From: an uncultured Myxococcales bacterium
Lineage (GTDB): Bacteria > Myxococcota_A > UBA9042
DNA length: 64,000 nucleotides
Direction of reading: 5' to 3'
Assembly (NCBI GenBank): GCA_903955385.1
Contig: CAJBNH010000173.1
Coordinates: 18,393 to 82,392 of the forward strand
The notes below the pieces were generated by a model. It saw only the letters and a program-made list of their open reading frames with translations, had not been told where the DNA came from and ran no database searches. Positions 34,454 through 42,492 of the stretch are shown here, one piece after another (position 1 is the first letter of the stretch; each line of letters starts with the position of its first letter). The translations under genes and the position numbers were made by a program.

Positions 34454-34744
34454 CGTCGGTTGCGCGGGCGATTGCGGCTCGTGGGCAAGCGCTTGTGCCG
34501 GCGATAGCGCCAACTTCACAGGACAAGAGATCAGGCGGGAAAGGACTCGCCCACCGGCCCGCGGCCGACGGCCACCGGGCAGATGCCCAGCCACTGACCT
34601 GGCGGGCTATCTTTGCGGCGTCCAGCTCCGTGGACGACCCGGGGCCCGAGCCGCCCGCGGAGGCGGTCGGCGCAATCCTGGCCCGGGGGTTCAGCCCCTG
34701 GGATCCGGGATCCGGCAACCGGTCAAATCCACTGGGATCAGGGA
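34454..34744. other. Convergent intergenic region with inverted repeats
   Basis: This 291-base stretch lies between the 3' ends of nuoN and the 865-residue lipoprotein gene. No convincing gene is seen. CCCGGGG pairs with CCCC-T-GGG across a short loop at 34682-34701, and the half-palindromes GGATCC/GGGATCC repeat in tandem just after. These are candidate bidirectional termination structures, though no T tract is present. Confidence 0.4.
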
Positions 34745-37342
34745 CTAGTTGAACTCGACCTTGTCGACCAGCACGGCGGTGTCGTAGATCGAGTCGCCGA
34801 CGTCGGTGGTGAACAGGCGCAGCATCACGTTGCCGTTGCCAGCAAACGGCGAAACGTCGGCCGTTGCGTTGACCCACGGCGTCATGAACACGCCGCCCTG
34901 GTCGAACTGGACGTCCGAGGGGGTCAAGCCCTTGGCCTGACTGCCGCAATTGAAGCAGCCGTTGTCGCCCTTGCCGCACAGATCGTCGACCTTGGTGTTG
35001 ACGACGGTCTTGGCGCCGACCTTGCCCTCGAGCTTGCAAAGGAAGGCATCCTGATAGGTGGTGCCGCAGTACTCCTTGAATTCCTCGCTGTAGAAGCGCC
35101 ACCAGAACGAGTACGTCTTCTTGCCGGCGGGGACGCAGAACTTCTGGCTCAGTTCGCCGGTCTGCGTCGTGTAGCCAAGACCCGTCGAGATGATGCCCAT
35201 GAACTTGCCTGCCACCGGCACGGACGAGCCGAGCTTGGCAATCACGCGTCCGTCGCCCTTCTTGGTCCAGCCCTGCAGGTTGCCGCTCTCCCAGCTGGGA
35301 TTGATGATGTCGGAACTCGCCGCATCCAGGTTCTGCGCGCCGACGAGCGAGAAGTAGGTGCCTGCGTTCTTGTCGTCCTCGATCTTCACATGGGCCACGC
35401 CCGAAAGCTGCTTCTGCGTAATGACGTTGGCGAAGAACGACGTCCCCCACTTGGTCGCAAATTCGTTGGCCACCGGGCCGTTGTAGCCCGCAACCGCTGC
35501 CGCACCAGCCGCGAAGAACTCGCCGGCCATCGATCCGTTCCACAGCGACTTGCAGGAGCCCAAGTAGACCAAGCTGCGAGGGTAGGACTGCTCAGCGTGG
35601 CGCCGGACGAAGCCGGGCGTGATGCCGTAGGTGCCGTCGCTGCCCAGGATTGCGCGCCCTCGCCTGAGGTCGGCCGTCAGGTGGTCGACGCACACGCCGG
35701 TGCCGCCCGTCTTGTTCAGGAAGCACTCGGACTCGGGGCCGCACGCCTGGGACTCGCTGCAGGACTTGACGGAGCTGCTGGTCGCGAAATACGCGCAGCT
35801 GATGGCATGGCCGGTCCAGACGACCTCTTGTGACCCCTGATGGTGGAAGTCGTAGGTGGCCTTGGCGTCGGCGGCCATGTCGCGGAAATACGCGTCGCCG
35901 TGGCTGGCGACCGCAACGACACCGTAGTCGCCCATCCGGCGGAAGGCACTGAAGTTCGCGCTGCTATCCTTGAAGGTGTCGACGGTGTACGCGGGGCAGT
36001 CCTGGGCGCTCATCTGCGCGGCAGCCGCCGAGATTTCGGTCGCTCCGAGCGAAGCCGCGAACGGGTCGAGCATCAGGGCGTTCTTCGACTGGACTTGCAC
36101 GGTCGACAACCCAAGCTCTGCGCTGGGGACATGCAGGCCACCCGGATCGGCCGGAGCACCGCGCTGACCGGCGGCGCCGAGTTGCACCGCGCCCAACAAG
36201 CCCGACTTGAATCGGACCCACACTGCCGTGCCAGACGCCGTACCCGAAGCCGGGCCCACCTCTGCGACTGCGTCATTGCTCTTCAGTGACGTCAGCGCCT
36301 CGTTCTGACCGTCGACGGGATTGCCCGCGCCGACAGCCATGTCGCGCGCCGCCTTCAGAGCATCCACGGCCGCCTCGCACTCGATCTTCAGGATGTCTTC
36401 GACCACTTCCAGCGCGAGGATATCGGTGTACGCCGTGTAGAATTGGCCACCCAAGTCGACCTGAACCGACGCGCGCAGGCGCAGCAGGCCGGCCATCGCG
36501 GGATTCACTGTGACCTTGCGCGAGTAGAGGCCGTCGCCCGAGATCTCGTCGCCCGACGTGTTGACCTGCCCGTCGTCGACCATGGGGCCGTCGGGAATCA
36601 TCGACGTCTTGTTGCCGTCCTGGTCCACGCTGAAGAGCTTGATGCTGTTCTTGACGATGTTGCTGGCCTTGCCTAGCGCCAGCACCGCGTTGATGGCCGT
36701 TGCCGCACCCTTCTTGATCACGCGCGGGTTGGCGCGCAGGCGATCCTGGAAGGCGAATGCGGGGTTGTACGTGATGGTGATGGTGTCGGTGACGGTCTCT
36801 TCGGCGTTCTTGGCGGTCACGGTAACGACGTTGTCGCCGGGGACGAGTGTGATGGGGCTGGTCTGGAAGAACGGGCTGCCCGAGGCCGAGCCGGAGCCAG
36901 TGGCGCTGGACCACGTGATCTCGTCGGCATTGCCGAACAGCACGCCGTTGACCTCGGCAATCGAGCCCGACACCGTGGCGTGGCCGCGTCCGCTGGGGCC
37001 GACGATGCGCAGGCGAAGCTCAGCCGACGGGTAGCCGGTGAACTTGGAACCGCTGGTGCTGCCGTCGGGATTGACGGTGCCGTCGGGATTGGTGGTGCCA
37101 TCCGGGTTGGTCGTGCCGTCGGGCGAGGTCGTGTCGCCGACTGTGTCGGTGCCGTCTTGCGTGTCGGTGGGCGTGATCGTGCCGTCGTTGCCGGTCGTGT
37201 CCGCACCCGTGGCGCAGCCCGGTGTTCCCGGAATGCAGTAGGTGGTACTCGGAGTCGTCGTGTCCGAGCAGGCCGCGCCGGCGCCCGCGAGGACGACGAG
37301 AAGGGCGCGGGCGATGACGGCAGGCGTCGAACGTGCGAACAT
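34745..37342 (-). CDS. Large lipoprotein with caspase/gingipain-like (clan CD) peptidase signature
   Basis: An 865-residue exported protein. Residues 1-25 are a lipoprotein-like signal (GAAC, Cys25), followed by a Thr/Asp/Pro/Gly-rich linker with repeated NPDGT units to about 100. A beta-rich region (about 105-320) resembles an Ig-like domain. Residues 470-640 contain VVAVASHGD with His481 and SLVYLGSC with Cys597, each preceded by a hydrophobic strand; this His/Cys layout is that of clan CD cysteine peptidases such as C25 gingipains. A Cys-rich insert lies between them. The last 190 residues look like a carbohydrate-binding or jelly-roll domain with disulfides. Peptidase activity is inference. 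GAGG precedes the ATG. Confidence 0.85.
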   Translation of the reverse strand: MFARSTPAVIARALLVVLAGAGAACSDTTTPSTTYCIPGTPGCATGADTTGNDGTITPTDTQDGTDTVGDTTSPDGTTNPDGTTNPDGTVNPDGSTSGSKFTGYPSAELRLRIVGPSGRGHATVSGSIAEVNGVLFGNADEITWSSATGSGSASGSPFFQTSPITLVPGDNVVTVTAKNAEETVTDTITITYNPAFAFQDRLRANPRVIKKGAATAINAVLALGKASNIVKNSIKLFSVDQDGNKTSMIPDGPMVDDGQVNTSGDEISGDGLYSRKVTVNPAMAGLLRLRASVQVDLGGQFYTAYTDILALEVVEDILKIECEAAVDALKAARDMAVGAGNPVDGQNEALTSLKSNDAVAEVGPASGTASGTAVWVRFKSGLLGAVQLGAAGQRGAPADPGGLHVPSAELGLSTVQVQSKNALMLDPFAASLGATEISAAAAQMSAQDCPAYTVDTFKDSSANFSAFRRMGDYGVVAVASHGDAYFRDMAADAKATYDFHHQGSQEVVWTGHAISCAYFATSSSVKSCSESQACGPESECFLNKTGGTGVCVDHLTADLRRGRAILGSDGTYGITPGFVRRHAEQSYPRSLVYLGSCKSLWNGSMAGEFFAAGAAAVAGYNGPVANEFATKWGTSFFANVITQKQLSGVAHVKIEDDKNAGTYFSLVGAQNLDAASSDIINPSWESGNLQGWTKKGDGRVIAKLGSSVPVAGKFMGIISTGLGYTTQTGELSQKFCVPAGKKTYSFWWRFYSEEFKEYCGTTYQDAFLCKLEGKVGAKTVVNTKVDDLCGKGDNGCFNCGSQAKGLTPSDVQFDQGGVFMTPWVNATADVSPFAGNGNVMLRLFTTDVGDSIYDTAVLVDKVEFN

Positions 37343-37479
37343 GGGGGCCTCGTGGCAACTCGGTTGGACACCCGGTGGGGATGCCTGGGGAAACGGAGGA
37401 GCGGAGCCGGACTCGCTTGCCGTCCTGAAGGGGGGGCGCCGCTCTGATCCACCGCTGGAACAAGGCGCGGCAACGGCCG

Positions 37480-38757
37480 ATGAAGTCTACCGACCGGGGG
37501 CAGCAGCGTCAAACCCGCAAGGACGCGGAAGTGACGAAGGAAATGGCTGCCCCGGAGGGCCAGGCGAAGGGCATGGACGACCGACACCACCACAACCACC
37601 AAGCTAGCGTCGCCCAGCTGTGCTTTGCCGCTGCCGCCCCCGGATTCGAGCCGTGGGTCGCTCAGGAGCTTCGGGAGCTGGGGCTCGCGTCGCGAGAGGT
37701 CGAGGGCGGGGCGGAATTCCAAGCGAAGATCGAGCAGTTGGCCGCGATCGTGCGCCATTTGCGGGTGGCGTCGCGCGTGCTGGTCCGCATGGCCGAGGGG
37801 CGCGTGGAGGACCCTTCCAGTGTCCGAGGGCTTGTCGGTCGCGTGGCTTGGACCGTTCTGCCCGCCCATCCGACCAGAATCGCACTGAGACTCACCGCGC
37901 AGGGGGCACCGCCGGACAGAATTCGCTGGGTGCAAGCGGAGTTGCTACGTGCTTTGTGCGAGCGGTTCGGTGCTGACCGGGTGGTGGCGTCCGCCGTGAC
38001 TGAGGCACCGGACGACGTGGCGTTGGTGGCGAGATTGGACGGGCGCATTTGTTCGCTTTCGGTCGATGCTGGCGGCAAGCCCTTGCACTTGCGAGGCTAT
38101 CGGTTGGAAGCGGGCCCGGCGCCCATGCGAGAGACGGTGGCGGCGGCGATGCTGCGGGCGATCGGCTTTGGCGGTCACGGCACCGTTTGGGACCCGATGT
38201 GCGGCAGCGGCACAACCTTGATCGAGGCGGCGCTGTGGGGGCGAGAACTGCCGCGCGAGCTGGGCGACTTTGGTGTAGACCAGTGGAGAAGCAAAGACTT
38301 GTCTGTTCTGTCGGTGCGGGGGGCCGCGGACCCGGCCGACGGTGCAGTGCGGCTCGTTGGCGGCGACTTGGACCCTGACGTGCTGCAGATCGCCCGCCGC
38401 AACGCAGCCCGCGCTGGCGTCGCGGAGCGCATCACTTGGCTGGACGCTGAGTTGGCGGCGCAGCGGTTCGAGTCCGTCGAGCCCGGCTTCGTCGTGACCA
38501 ATCCCCCGTATGGCCAACGGCTGGGCGGGCGCAACGCCGCACGGCGTCTGTATGAGCGACTGGGGGCCGTGCTGGCGCGACGCTGCGGCGGGTGGCGAGC
38601 GGCGGTGCTGGTGCCGGAGCAGGAGTTGGCGCGAGCCCTGCCGTTTCGGGACCTGCAGCTTTGCTCCGTCGACAACGGTGGCCTGAAGGTCTGGCTGGCG
38701 ACCGGCGAGCTTGCGGCTGGCATCAGGCGCGGCCACGCAAGAACGCGACGTCCTTGA
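37480..38757 (+). CDS. Class I SAM-dependent RNA methyltransferase (RlmL/Trm14-like)
   Basis: A 425-residue protein. The N-terminal half (about 50-200) looks like the ferredoxin-like plus THUMP RNA-binding region. The C-terminal Rossmann domain has DPMCGSGTTLIEAAL (SAM motif I region), GGDLDPDVLQIARRNA and catalytic NPPYGQRLGG, the N-P-P-Y of base N2/N6 methyltransferases. This architecture fits enzymes making m2G in rRNA or tRNA, such as RlmL or Trm14; the fused RlmK half is absent. The exact start is unsure: ATGs at 37480, 37543 and 37573 are in frame and the extra N-terminus is charged and unconserved in appearance. Confidence 0.88.
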   Translation: MKSTDRGQQRQTRKDAEVTKEMAAPEGQAKGMDDRHHHNHQASVAQLCFAAAAPGFEPWVAQELRELGLASREVEGGAEFQAKIEQLAAIVRHLRVASRVLVRMAEGRVEDPSSVRGLVGRVAWTVLPAHPTRIALRLTAQGAPPDRIRWVQAELLRALCERFGADRVVASAVTEAPDDVALVARLDGRICSLSVDAGGKPLHLRGYRLEAGPAPMRETVAAAMLRAIGFGGHGTVWDPMCGSGTTLIEAALWGRELPRELGDFGVDQWRSKDLSVLSVRGAADPADGAVRLVGGDLDPDVLQIARRNAARAGVAERITWLDAELAAQRFESVEPGFVVTNPPYGQRLGGRNAARRLYERLGAVLARRCGGWRAAVLVPEQELARALPFRDLQLCSVDNGGLKVWLATGELAAGIRRGHARTRRP

Positions 38758-38797
38758 GACACTTACAGCGTGCGGAGCGATGTCGCGGAGGGGCGGA

Positions 38798-39880
38798 TCA
38801 GGTATCCCGCTCGCGCACCAGCGTCCGCACATCGGTCGGCGTAATGAGCCGGATGTGCACGTGGTCGCGGTGGCCGGGCGACTGGCGGATCAGCGTGCCG
38901 CCTCTTGCCGGGCTGGGCGGGTACTGGAAGAGGATGTCCAGACGCTCCAGCGGCTCGCCTTGCTTCTTCGCGTAGGCCTGCAGGCGGCGCTGGATGTCCG
39001 GGCTCATGTAGACGGCGGCCATCAGGCCGGTGCGCTCCAGCGAGTCAATCAGGAACCACAGGCGTTGGTAGTCGATCTCGCCCAGACCCGGACGGCCCCA
39101 CTGCTTGCGGTTGGACTCGAGCGTTGGGTAGCCGATGTCGATGTCCTGGCCCGAGCGGTGCGACTTGTGGTGGCCGAGTCGGCCGCCTGAGTTGCGAGAG
39201 AGCGAGCCGGCGAGCATCGGATGGCGGGTGGGCCAGCGCTTCTGCATCTCGCGGAAAGTCCTGCGGAACATCTCGACAGTCTCGGGCCGGCCCCAGTTGC
39301 TGTCGGGCTTGCCTGAGACGACGCCAGGACCCGTCAGCAGCTGCACGGCGTTGGGAAGGCCGGACGGAGCGCCGAATGCCAGCGGCACCTTGACCTTCGT
39401 GCCGGGGCGCACCGGGGCGTCGGACGTCGGGTCGAAAGGCAGGGCATTCACGGCGGCAATCGCGGCGGGTGAGGTGCAGTAGCGGTAGGCGATGTTCCGC
39501 AACGTGTCGCCCATCTTGGCGTTGTAGGTGGCCAGACTGGTGCGGGTGCGGACGTGGCCCCGGACGGGCTCGGTCGTCGTCGGCGCGGTGGTGGCCAACG
39601 GGGTGTCGAGGTCGTCCTCGTCGGCAAACTCGAGTTCGCGCAGGTTGGTGCCGGCGGGAAGCTGCAGCTCGGACGCGGCCTTGGCGTCGATGCCGTCGGA
39701 GTCCTGGATGATCAGTTCGGCGTCCTCGGGCTCAGCCGCAGCGCGTCGCGGTTGGGCGCCGGCGCCGACCGACCAGAGGAGCAGCGTCCCCATCGCCATC
39801 AGTCCCAAGACGCGGCGGTACTGCTCGAGCGGACGCCCGAACATGTGCGGCATCTGGAAGGTGGTGGGGGGTGAAATCAC
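38798..39880 (-). CDS. LysM and MepA-type (M74) murein endopeptidase
   Basis: A 360-residue exported cell-wall enzyme. An N-terminal hydrophobic segment (about 24-42) ending GAGAQ is a signal peptide. A LysM domain lies at about 118-168 (YNAKMGDTLRNIAYRYCTSP). The C-terminal domain has the zinc-ligand motifs of penicillin-insensitive murein endopeptidase: GHHKSHRSGQDIDIGY and GHRDHVHIRL, which cleave D-Ala-mDAP crosslinks. The start is a GTG with AAGGA 6 bases upstream; an ATG 27 bases inside is possible. It faces the RlmL-like gene. Confidence 0.88.
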   Translation of the reverse strand: MISPPTTFQMPHMFGRPLEQYRRVLGLMAMGTLLLWSVGAGAQPRRAAAEPEDAELIIQDSDGIDAKAASELQLPAGTNLRELEFADEDDLDTPLATTAPTTTEPVRGHVRTRTSLATYNAKMGDTLRNIAYRYCTSPAAIAAVNALPFDPTSDAPVRPGTKVKVPLAFGAPSGLPNAVQLLTGPGVVSGKPDSNWGRPETVEMFRRTFREMQKRWPTRHPMLAGSLSRNSGGRLGHHKSHRSGQDIDIGYPTLESNRKQWGRPGLGEIDYQRLWFLIDSLERTGLMAAVYMSPDIQRRLQAYAKKQGEPLERLDILFQYPPSPARGGTLIRQSPGHRDHVHIRLITPTDVRTLVRERDT

Positions 39881-39963
39881 GCAAGTCCTTGGAATCGTTT
39901 GCTTTTGAGTGAAACGGCCGCTGTGGGCCGGATCGCCACCTTACCCCACCCCGCGGGGGACGA

Positions 39964-40197
39964 TCAATGCTTCGTTGATGGGGAATCGCGTTCCGTCGCT
40001 TGCGATCGGACGTTATCCGGTAATTTCAGATGGTTGGCGAAATGCGTCCACAGGACGTCCAGCGCGCGCCGTGGCGGTGCCGATGGCCGGAGAATGGCTT
40101 GCAGTGTCGCGTTTGGCGGTAGAAATGTCGGCAGCGGGCGGTCGGGCTGCAACACGCAGGCGATCCGGACACGAAGTGCCTCGGAAAACGGCGTCAT
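39964..40197 (-). CDS. Possible small protein translationally coupled to rsmE
   Basis: A 77-residue open frame whose ATG overlaps the rsmE stop as ATGA (40197-40194), the same kind of coupling seen between prmA and rsmE. The product has no recognised family; a helix DVLWTHFANHL lies near residue 50. Codon use is less GC3-biased than that of its neighbours, especially in the second half, so it may be spurious. It occupies most of the 313-base gap between rsmE and the MepA-like gene, in which I see nothing else. Confidence 0.35.
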   Translation of the reverse strand: MTPFSEALRVRIACVLQPDRPLPTFLPPNATLQAILRPSAPPRRALDVLWTHFANHLKLPDNVRSQATERDSPSTKH

Positions 40198-40937
40198 CCA
40201 AGCGGGTTGGGCGGGTCGATGGCAAAACCATCGTGAAAGGCGGCACGGGCGATCGCCACTGCGATCATCGCCGCGGTCTCCGCGCGCAGAACGTGGGGGC
40301 CGAGCGTGACGGCCACTGCGCCAGCGGTCCGGGCGCGGGCCTGCTCGGCTGCGGCAAGCCCGCCTTCCGGCCCCACCAGCAAGGCGAGTCGCGCGGGATG
40401 CCGGTCCTGCACCAGGTGCAGCAGTGACGTCGGCGGGCCGGTCTCATCGCACGCACAAAGGGTGACGTCGCCCAGGGCGTCGAGCCACGTGTCCAGCTTG
40501 GCGGGCGGCAGGATCTGCGGCAGCCGATCGCGACCGCACTGCTCGAACGCTTCGATGGCCACCGCTTGCCAGCGCTGCACCTTGTCGTTGGCACGTGCGG
40601 GGTCAACACGCACAACGCAGTGGTCCAACTGCAGCGGAACCAGACGGTCTACACCAGCTTCCACGCACTTTTCGACCAGCCACTCCCAGCGGTCACCCTT
40701 GACCAGACCGATGCCCAACTCGACCCAGGGACGCTCTCTGCACGACTGCAGCGGGCCATCCGGCTCGAAATGGTCGAGGTGCCAGCGCACCGGCAATCGC
40801 CAGCCAGAGCCGTCGGCGACCACCAGCCGGGCACCTTGGGGCAGCCGCAACACACGCTCCAGACGATGCCGGACGACCGAGGCCACCGCGAAAGGCTGCG
40901 CCGGGTTTGCGGGTAGGGGATGGTAGAGCTGCCTCAC
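40194..40937 (-). CDS. rsmE: 16S rRNA (uracil(1498)-N(3))-methyltransferase RsmE
   Basis: A 247-residue SPOUT methyltransferase that modifies U1498 of 16S rRNA. The N-terminal PUA-like part has HRLERVLRLPQGARLVVADG. The C-terminal trefoil-knot shows LALLVGPEGGLAAAE and VTLGPHVLRAETAA, the SAM-binding knot motifs. I start at the GTG at 40937, which overlaps the prmA stop as GTGA and gives the family-like N-terminus VRQLYHPLP; longer frames would run into prmA. The prmA-rsmE pairing is common in bacteria. Confidence 0.93.
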   Translation of the reverse strand: MRQLYHPLPANPAQPFAVASVVRHRLERVLRLPQGARLVVADGSGWRLPVRWHLDHFEPDGPLQSCRERPWVELGIGLVKGDRWEWLVEKCVEAGVDRLVPLQLDHCVVRVDPARANDKVQRWQAVAIEAFEQCGRDRLPQILPPAKLDTWLDALGDVTLCACDETGPPTSLLHLVQDRHPARLALLVGPEGGLAAAEQARARTAGAVAVTLGPHVLRAETAAMIAVAIARAAFHDGFAIDPPNPLG

Positions 40938-41896
40938 GCGGGCGACCTCAGCCGCAACGAGCACCACTCGCCGTCGCGTTGAGTCTCCAGCCAAGAAAGG
41001 CCAGCAGTGACATAGGCTTCGCGCACGTCGTCGACCTCGCGATACAGGATGCCCGACAACACCAGTACGCCGCTTGGCGCCAATGCGGCGACCAGATGCG
41101 GCAGCAGCTCAAGCAGCACGCTCGAGATGATGTTGGCGATCACGAGCTCGAACTGCCCCAGCCCCGACGGATCCTCGCAGTGCAGCAGCCGCACGCGGTC
41201 GGCTACGCCGTTGAGGCGCAGGTTCACCGCGGCGTTTTCCAGCGCCTCCGCGTCGTTCTCGGTTCCGACCGCAGAGCCCGCACCCAGCAGCACCGCCTCG
41301 ATGGCCAGAATGCCGCTGCCGGTGCCCACGTCCAACACGCGCTGCTGATGCAGGTTTTCGCCGGCACCTAGCGCAGCGTCGGCCCAGGCCTCCACCGTGC
41401 ACAGTGCGAGCCGGGTCGTCTCGTGGGTGCCTGTGCCGAACGCCATGCCGGGGTCAATCGCAATCGACACGCGCTCTACCGATGCTGCGGCAAGGGCCCG
41501 GGCGTCGGCCTGCTGCTCCCATTCCGGCACGATGCGCAGGCGACGGCCCATGTCGAAGGCATGGAAGTGGGCCTTCCACACGCGGTTCCAGTCCTGGCGC
41601 TCGATGTCCTGCAGCTGGGGTGCAAACGGGGCGCCGTGGCGGGCCAGGGCCGTTCGCAGCTCCTCCAGCGCGACCGGCAGGTCGGCGGGAGAAACGTACA
41701 CGGCGACCCGGCAGTCGCCGGCGGGTAGGTCCCGAGCGCCAAGCGTTCCAGCGTCTTCGGTCAGGATGCCGCCCGGCGACAGTGTCCACAGGACCGGCTC
41801 CAGCAGGGGCAGTGTCGTTGCGGGCAGGCTGAAGCGGACCTCGACGAACTCGGGCAGCGAGGCGACCTCGTCGGCGGTTTCTTGGGGGGAAGTCAT
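40934..41896 (-). CDS. prmA: Ribosomal protein L11 methyltransferase PrmA
   Basis: A 320-residue methyltransferase for lysine residues and the N-terminus of ribosomal protein L11. The N-terminal substrate domain is followed by DPGMAFGTGTHETTRLAL, the SAM motif LDVGTGSGILAIEAVLLGA, and ELVIANIISSVLLELLPHL with the characteristic NI(I/L) motif. It lies 47 bases after the biotin carrier gene and overlaps rsmE. Confidence 0.95.
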   Translation of the reverse strand: MTSPQETADEVASLPEFVEVRFSLPATTLPLLEPVLWTLSPGGILTEDAGTLGARDLPAGDCRVAVYVSPADLPVALEELRTALARHGAPFAPQLQDIERQDWNRVWKAHFHAFDMGRRLRIVPEWEQQADARALAAASVERVSIAIDPGMAFGTGTHETTRLALCTVEAWADAALGAGENLHQQRVLDVGTGSGILAIEAVLLGAGSAVGTENDAEALENAAVNLRLNGVADRVRLLHCEDPSGLGQFELVIANIISSVLLELLPHLVAALAPSGVLVLSGILYREVDDVREAYVTAGLSWLETQRDGEWCSLRLRSPA

Positions 41897-41943
41897 GGGG
41901 TTCTCGCGCCTGGGAGCCAGGCAGGGGGGACGCGGAAAGGCGG

Positions 41944-42465
41944 CTACTCGACGCCAATCGGCTCAAGTTGGACCAGAAGGGCTCCGGACTCGACGGCCAC
42001 GCCCTCTTGCACCACTACGGCGGTGACACGCCCGCCACCCACCGACCGCACGTCGTTTTCCATCTTCATCGCCTCGAGCACGGCGACCACGGCGCCAGGG
42101 GCCACGATGTCGCCCACCGCAACCGACAACCGCACCACCCGTCCGGGCATCGAGGCCGTGACTCGGCCGCTGCTATCGCCATGCCGTCCGCCGGTGCCGT
42201 GCAGCCAGCGCTCGCGGGCGTCGGTCAGCTTGAAGGCGTGCTGGGTCCAGCCCCGCACCACGACGGTCTCTTCGCCCGCACGGAAGGTCCGGTACAGCCG
42301 CCGCTGGTCGTCCTGGCTGACGGCGATGCGGCCATCCGGCAGCGTGCGCAACGTCACTTCCAGCCGACGGTCGCCGACCTGCAGGACGGCGCGGTCGCCG
42401 TGATCCTCCAGGACCGTGACCGACTTGTGGTGGGTGCCGTGTTCGAGCAGGTACTCCGTAGGCAT
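41944..42465 (-). CDS. Biotin carboxyl carrier protein of an acyl-CoA carboxylase
   Basis: A 173-residue protein. The C-terminal biotinyl domain (about 100-170) holds EAMKMEND with biotinyl Lys134, plus the opposite half-site V-x-x-G-x-x-V. The first 95 residues resemble the BT (linker) domain found between biotin carboxylase and carrier in propionyl- or acyl-CoA carboxylase alpha subunits. With the adjacent biotin carboxylase it forms a split alpha subunit; the carboxyltransferase is not in the window. AAGGAATT precedes the ATG. Confidence 0.9.
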   Translation of the reverse strand: MPTEYLLEHGTHHKSVTVLEDHGDRAVLQVGDRRLEVTLRTLPDGRIAVSQDDQRRLYRTFRAGEETVVVRGWTQHAFKLTDARERWLHGTGGRHGDSSGRVTASMPGRVVRLSVAVGDIVAPGAVVAVLEAMKMENDVRSVGGGRVTAVVVQEGVAVESGALLVQLEPIGVE

Positions 42466-42492
42466 GACAATTCCTTGCGGCGACGGCGACTT

